This document shows positions 60,636 through 64,000 of a DNA stretch of 64,000 nucleotides, piece by piece. Under the pieces are notes generated by a model, which was not told the origin of the DNA, searched no databases, and saw only the letters and a program-made list of their open reading frames with translations. The translations under genes and the position numbers were made by a program. Origin of the DNA: Caulobacter radicis (GTDB lineage: Bacteria; Pseudomonadota; Alphaproteobacteria; Caulobacterales; Caulobacteraceae); assembly GCF_003094615.1 (NCBI RefSeq), contig NZ_QDKO01000020.1, positions 186,001 through 250,000 of the forward strand, read 5' to 3'. Each line of letters begins with the position of its first letter. The first letter of the stretch is position 1.

Positions 60636-61748
60636 CTAATGCGAAATGCTCTTCCACACCGCGCCGGCCGCCTCGACGAACGCCTTGGCCGCCGCGCTGT
60701 CGGGAGCCGCCAGCACCACCGGCCGGCCCGCGTCGCCCGCTTCGCGGACGCTCATCTCGATCGGCACCTGGGCCAGCACCGGCGTTCCGATCGCCTGCGC
60801 CTCGGCCACGCCGCCGCCCGAGCCGAAGATCGGGATCGGCGCGCCCGTCGCCGGGTCGGCGAAGAAGGCCATGTTCTCGATGAGGCCCAGGATCGGCGTC
60901 GCGGTCTTGGCGAACATCGCCGCCGCGCGGCGCGCGTCGATCAGGGCGATCTCCTGCGGCGTGGTGACCAGCACCACTCCGTCGATGCGCAGCTTCTGGA
61001 CCAGGGTCAGGTGGATGTCGCCGGTGCCCGGCGGCAGGTCGACGACCAGCACGTCCAGCGGCTCGGCCTCGCTGCCCCAGGCCACGTCATGGATCAGCTG
61101 GCGCACCGCCGACGAGGCCATCGGCCCGCGCCAGATCATCGCCCTGCCCTCGTCGACCATGAAGCCGATCGACATCAGCTTCACGCCGTGGGCTTCCATG
61201 GGCAGCAGCTTCTTGTCCTCGAAGGTCGGCTCGCCGTCGACGCCCATCATGCGCGGGGCCGAGGGGCCGTAGATGTCGGCGTCCAGCAAGCCCACCTTCA
61301 GGCCCAGCCCCGCCAGGGCGCAGGCCAGGTTGGTCGAGACCGTCGACTTGCCCACCCCGCCCTTGCCCGAGGCCACGGCGATGACGTGGCGCACGTGAGC
61401 GGGCTTTTCCGAGGCCGGCGGCGGGCCGACCTGGGCCTGCGGGTCGTCGGCGACACGGGCGCCCTTGCGCACCCGCGTGGTCTCGGCCGGGGCCTGGGCG
61501 GTCAGCACCACCTGGGCGCGGGTGATCCCGGGCAGCGCGGCCAGGGCCTTCTCTGCCGCCTCGCGCACCGGGCCATAGCCGCCGACCCGCGCGGCCGGAA
61601 CCTCCAGGACGAAGCCCGCCTTGCCTTCGCGCACCACCAGGCCCTGCACCAGGCCGGCCTTGACCAGGCCAAGACCGGTGGCCGGATCCTCGATGCGATC
61701 CAGGGCCTCGCGGGCGTCTTCGGGGGTGGCGGAAGGGGTCGCGGTCAC
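60636..61748 (-). CDS. Mrp/NBP35-family P-loop ATPase lacking CXXC
   Basis: A 370-residue Mrp/ApbC-type ATPase, a family that carries or inserts iron-sulfur clusters. An N-terminal MIP18-like domain (about 1-95) is followed by the deviant Walker A GKGGVGKST, LLDADIYGPSAPRMMG and VDLPPGTGDIHLTL. Where most homologues have a cluster-binding CPxC after ENM, this one reads ENMAFFADPATGAPIPIFG, with no cysteine. Cluster-carrier function is therefore uncertain. The GTG at 61748 with AAGG upstream is the likely start. It is divergent from hflK. Confidence 0.9.
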   Translation of the reverse strand: MTATPSATPEDAREALDRIEDPATGLGLVKAGLVQGLVVREGKAGFVLEVPAARVGGYGPVREAAEKALAALPGITRAQVVLTAQAPAETTRVRKGARVADDPQAQVGPPPASEKPAHVRHVIAVASGKGGVGKSTVSTNLACALAGLGLKVGLLDADIYGPSAPRMMGVDGEPTFEDKKLLPMEAHGVKLMSIGFMVDEGRAMIWRGPMASSAVRQLIHDVAWGSEAEPLDVLVVDLPPGTGDIHLTLVQKLRIDGVVLVTTPQEIALIDARRAAAMFAKTATPILGLIENMAFFADPATGAPIPIFGSGGGVAEAQAIGTPVLAQVPIEMSVREAGDAGRPVVLAAPDSAAAKAFVEAAGAVWKSISH

Positions 61749-61853
61749 GTCTTTGTCTTGCCTTGTCGTGCGGGGGTCCTCATATCCGCGTACGGGGGGG
61801 CTTTTACAACCCCGCCATCCGCAAGAACGAGCGACGGGAAGATAGCGCCGCCC

Positions 61854-62972
61854 ATGCCCTGGAACGACAACGCCGGACCCGGCCCCTGGGGCTCTCCCCC
61901 GCCGGGCGACGACAAGAACGACGGTGGGCGGAACAAGTCCGACCCCGGCCGCCGCCCCGCATCCGGCCCGCCTGGCGTTCCGCCGCCTCCGATCGACGTC
62001 AGCGAGCTGGTCGAGCGGGTCACCGAGCGCCTGCGCGCCACCTTCGGCGGCCCCGGCCGCGGCAAGGCGATCATGCTGGGCGCCGGCGCCGTGGTCGGCC
62101 TGTGGCTGCTGACGGGAACCTATGTCGTCCAGCCCAACCAGCAGGGCGTGGTCACCACCTTCGGCGCCTATAGCCGCACCAGCAATCCTGGCCTGCGCTA
62201 TCACCTGCCCTGGCCGTTCGAGGCCGTGCAGCGCGTGCCCGTCACCTCGATCCAGACCCTCGACATCGGCGGCGTGCCCGGCGCCGAGGTCCCGGCCGAG
62301 CGCCTGATGCTGACCGGCGACGAGAACATCGTCGACCTGTCGTTCACGGTGCAGTGGCGCGTGTCCGACGCCGGCAAGTACGTGTTCAACGTCCGCGAGC
62401 CGAACGTCGTGCTCAAGGACGTGGCCGAAAGCGCCATGCGCGAGGTGGTCGGCAAGACCGCCCTCACCCCGATCCTCACCAACGGCCGCGGCGAGGTCGA
62501 GGCCCAGACCCGCCTGCTGATGCAGCGGGTGCTCGATCGCTACGACATCGGCGTCTATGTCGAGGGCGTCCGCATCCAGGTGGCCAACGCCCCCGAGCCG
62601 GTCGTCGACGCCTTCCGCGACGTGCAGCGCGCGGCCCAGAACGCCCAGTCGGCCGCCAACGTCGCCCGCGGCGAGGCCGCCCAGGTGATCCAGCAGGCCA
62701 AGGGCTATCGCGAGCAGGTGGTGCGCGAGGCCTCGGGCGACGCGGCCCGCTTCAACCAGGTCTACGATCAGTACAAGCTGGCCCCGGCCGTGACGCGCGA
62801 GCGCCTCTATATCGAGACCATGCAGCGCGTGCTGGCCAACTCCAACAAGGTCATCGTCGACAACAAGGGCGCCAACGCGCCGGTGATCCTGCCGTCGGAC
62901 ACCTTCCGCGCCAGGCCCGTCGCCCCGGCCGCCGCCGCCGCCCCTGCCGCCACCGACGGAGTCGCCCGATGA
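61854..62972 (+). CDS. hflK: FtsH protease modulator HflK
   Basis: Membrane protein of the SPFH/prohibitin family that forms a cage with HflC around FtsH protease. The 372-residue protein has a Gly/Pro/Asp-rich cytoplasmic N-terminus, one transmembrane helix (about 72-90, AIMLGAGAVVGLWLLTGTYV), the SPFH domain (QPNQQGVVTTFGAY, PGLRYHLPWPFE) and a helical C-terminal region (AAQNAQSAANVARGEAAQVI). Its stop overlaps hflC (ATGA). Confidence 0.96.
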   Translation: MPWNDNAGPGPWGSPPPGDDKNDGGRNKSDPGRRPASGPPGVPPPPIDVSELVERVTERLRATFGGPGRGKAIMLGAGAVVGLWLLTGTYVVQPNQQGVVTTFGAYSRTSNPGLRYHLPWPFEAVQRVPVTSIQTLDIGGVPGAEVPAERLMLTGDENIVDLSFTVQWRVSDAGKYVFNVREPNVVLKDVAESAMREVVGKTALTPILTNGRGEVEAQTRLLMQRVLDRYDIGVYVEGVRIQVANAPEPVVDAFRDVQRAAQNAQSAANVARGEAAQVIQQAKGYREQVVREASGDAARFNQVYDQYKLAPAVTRERLYIETMQRVLANSNKVIVDNKGANAPVILPSDTFRARPVAPAAAAAPAATDGVAR

Positions 62973-63820
62973 GCCGCCCCGCCAGCAACACGCCCCTGAT
63001 CGCCGCCGGCGTGGCCGCGGTCGGCGCGCTGATCCTCGTCAGCACGACGGTCTACAAGGTCGACCAGCGCCAGCAGGCCCTGGTGGTCCGCTTCGGCGAC
63101 CCGGTCGCCGTGGTCACCGCGCCCGGCCTGCACCTGAAGTCGCCGATCGACAACGTGCTGCGCTTCGACAAGCGCAACATCGACCTGTCGGCCAACCAGG
63201 AGGAAGTCACCGCCGCCGACCAGCAGAAGCTGGTGGTCGACGCCTTCGTCCGCTACCGGATCTCCGACACCCGCCAGTTCTTCCGGGCGCTGGGCAGCGA
63301 GACCGTGGCCCGCGACCGCCTGGACCGCATCGTCAACGCCGCCCTGCGCGAGCAGATCGGCCGCGCCGACTCCGGCGACGTGATCGCCGGCAAGCGGGCC
63401 CAGATCATGGCCGCGATCCGCGACGAGGTGGCGCGCCAGGTCAAGGCCTCGGACCTCGGGATCCAGATCATCGACGTGCGCATCAAGCGCGCCGACCTGC
63501 CCGAGCCCAACCAGCAGGCCGTCTACGAGCGGATGCAGACGGCCCGCAAGCAGGAGGCCGCCGAACTGCGCGCCATCGGCGAGCAGCAGCGCCGCGAGAT
63601 CGTCGCCACCGCCTACGAGGAAGCCGAAAAGATCCGAGGCGAGGCCGACGCCCAGCGCGCCCAGCTGTTCGCCTCCAGCTTCGGCCGCGACCCGTCCTTC
63701 GCCGCCTTCTACCGCTCGATGCAGGCCTACGAGCAGTCGATGGGCAAGGGCGACACCACCTTCGTCCTGTCGCCCGACAGCGCCTACTTCAAATACTTCG
63801 ACAAGGGTCCCGGGGGATAA
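62969..63820 (+). CDS. hflC: FtsH protease modulator HflC
   Basis: Partner of HflK in the HflKC complex. The 283-residue protein has an N-terminal transmembrane helix (TPLIAAGVAAVGALILVS), the SPFH domain (VDQRQQALVVRFGDP, PGLHLKSPIDNV), the conserved DVRIKRADLPEP segment and a C-terminal FVLSPDSAYFKYF motif. It starts inside the hflK stop, so both subunits are made together. No degP-type gene follows on this strand. Confidence 0.96.
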   Translation: MSRPASNTPLIAAGVAAVGALILVSTTVYKVDQRQQALVVRFGDPVAVVTAPGLHLKSPIDNVLRFDKRNIDLSANQEEVTAADQQKLVVDAFVRYRISDTRQFFRALGSETVARDRLDRIVNAALREQIGRADSGDVIAGKRAQIMAAIRDEVARQVKASDLGIQIIDVRIKRADLPEPNQQAVYERMQTARKQEAAELRAIGEQQRREIVATAYEEAEKIRGEADAQRAQLFASSFGRDPSFAAFYRSMQAYEQSMGKGDTTFVLSPDSAYFKYFDKGPGG

Positions 63821-63945
63821 GATCCTCCCCCTGTGGGGGAGGTGGCCCGAAGGGCCGGAGGGGGGACGTTTTCAGCTTCCGCCATGTCCGAACGTCTTCC
63901 CCCCACCGATCGCTGCGCGATCACCTCCCCCACAGGGGGAGGTTT
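63819..63945. repeat. Hybrid intergenic palindromic repeat
   Basis: The left end is AGATCC-type (AAGATCCTCCCCCTGTGGGG, with GGCCCGAAGGGCC) and the right end is AGGAACC-type (GATCGC/GCGATC hairpin, CAGGGGGAGGTTTCTT). It looks like a recombinant of the two repeat families. Confidence 0.78.
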
Positions 63946-63954
63946 CTTGGGTCC

Positions 63955-64000
63955 TCACCCCGCCCGCTTCAGCAGGTCCAGCACCACGTGCAGGCTGTCG
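63955..64000 (-). CDS. C-terminal end of an unidentified leftward gene
   Basis: The minus strand reads into a stop at 63955-63957; the visible end is DSLHVVLDLLKRAG. This is too short to identify. The repeat at 63819-63945 separates it from hflC, as at other convergent gene ends in the window. Confidence 0.5.
   Translation of the reverse strand, partial: DSLHVVLDLLKRAG

Overview
The window is high-GC DNA with very short intergenic gaps, frequent 1-4 base start/stop overlaps and many GTG starts. A GcrA-family cell-cycle regulator, CcrM-type GANTC sites in its upstream region, an unlinked motB and the codon style point to a Caulobacter species or a close relative in the Caulobacterales. No phage, insertion sequence or CRISPR array was seen. 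The only RNA gene found with confidence is one tRNA-Lys.

Layout. 1-9.2 kb: the end of helicase gene hrpB, an APC-family permease, an MBL-fold hydrolase, and a two-component system flanked on both sides by exported EF-hand proteins. 9.2-15.3 kb: a KGG stress protein, a single-ORF EgtB-EgtD ergothioneine enzyme, a small hydrolase, a GcrA paralogue, a lipoprotein cytochrome c and two NTF2-like proteins. 15.5-22.2 kb: an RND efflux adaptor and pump followed by a homodimeric-E1-like transketolase, read leftward behind a cluster of CTAG palindromes. 22.3-33.4 kb: a class II aldolase-like protein, a DUF969-DUF979-DUF2891 operon, ligA coupled to a BRCT-tailed exonuclease, a MetX-like hydrolase, a beta-hydroxyacid dehydrogenase, motB and bpt.

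33.5-58.3 kb looks like a rhamnogalacturonan (pectin RG-I) and L-rhamnose utilisation locus. It encodes secreted esterases, a secreted GH43-GH35 fusion, a GH28 enzyme, an MFS sugar transporter and a GH105 unsaturated rhamnogalacturonyl hydrolase. It also holds every step of the non-phosphorylative diketo-hydrolase route: mutarotase, L-rhamnose dehydrogenase, lactonase, L-rhamnonate dehydratase, 4-dehydrogenase and hydrolase, giving pyruvate plus L-lactate. An lldD-type dehydrogenase returns the lactate to pyruvate. An IclR regulator reads divergently from the dehydratase, and a hybrid histidine kinase sits inside the locus.

58.4-64 kb: tRNA-Lys(UUU), a lipoprotein, about 1 kb without a convincing gene, an Mrp ATPase lacking the CXXC pair, hflK-hflC, and the tail of a leftward gene. 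Palindromic intergenic repeats of about 125-175 bp recur at gene ends throughout. Long open frames antisense to real genes are common here because of the base composition and were not annotated.
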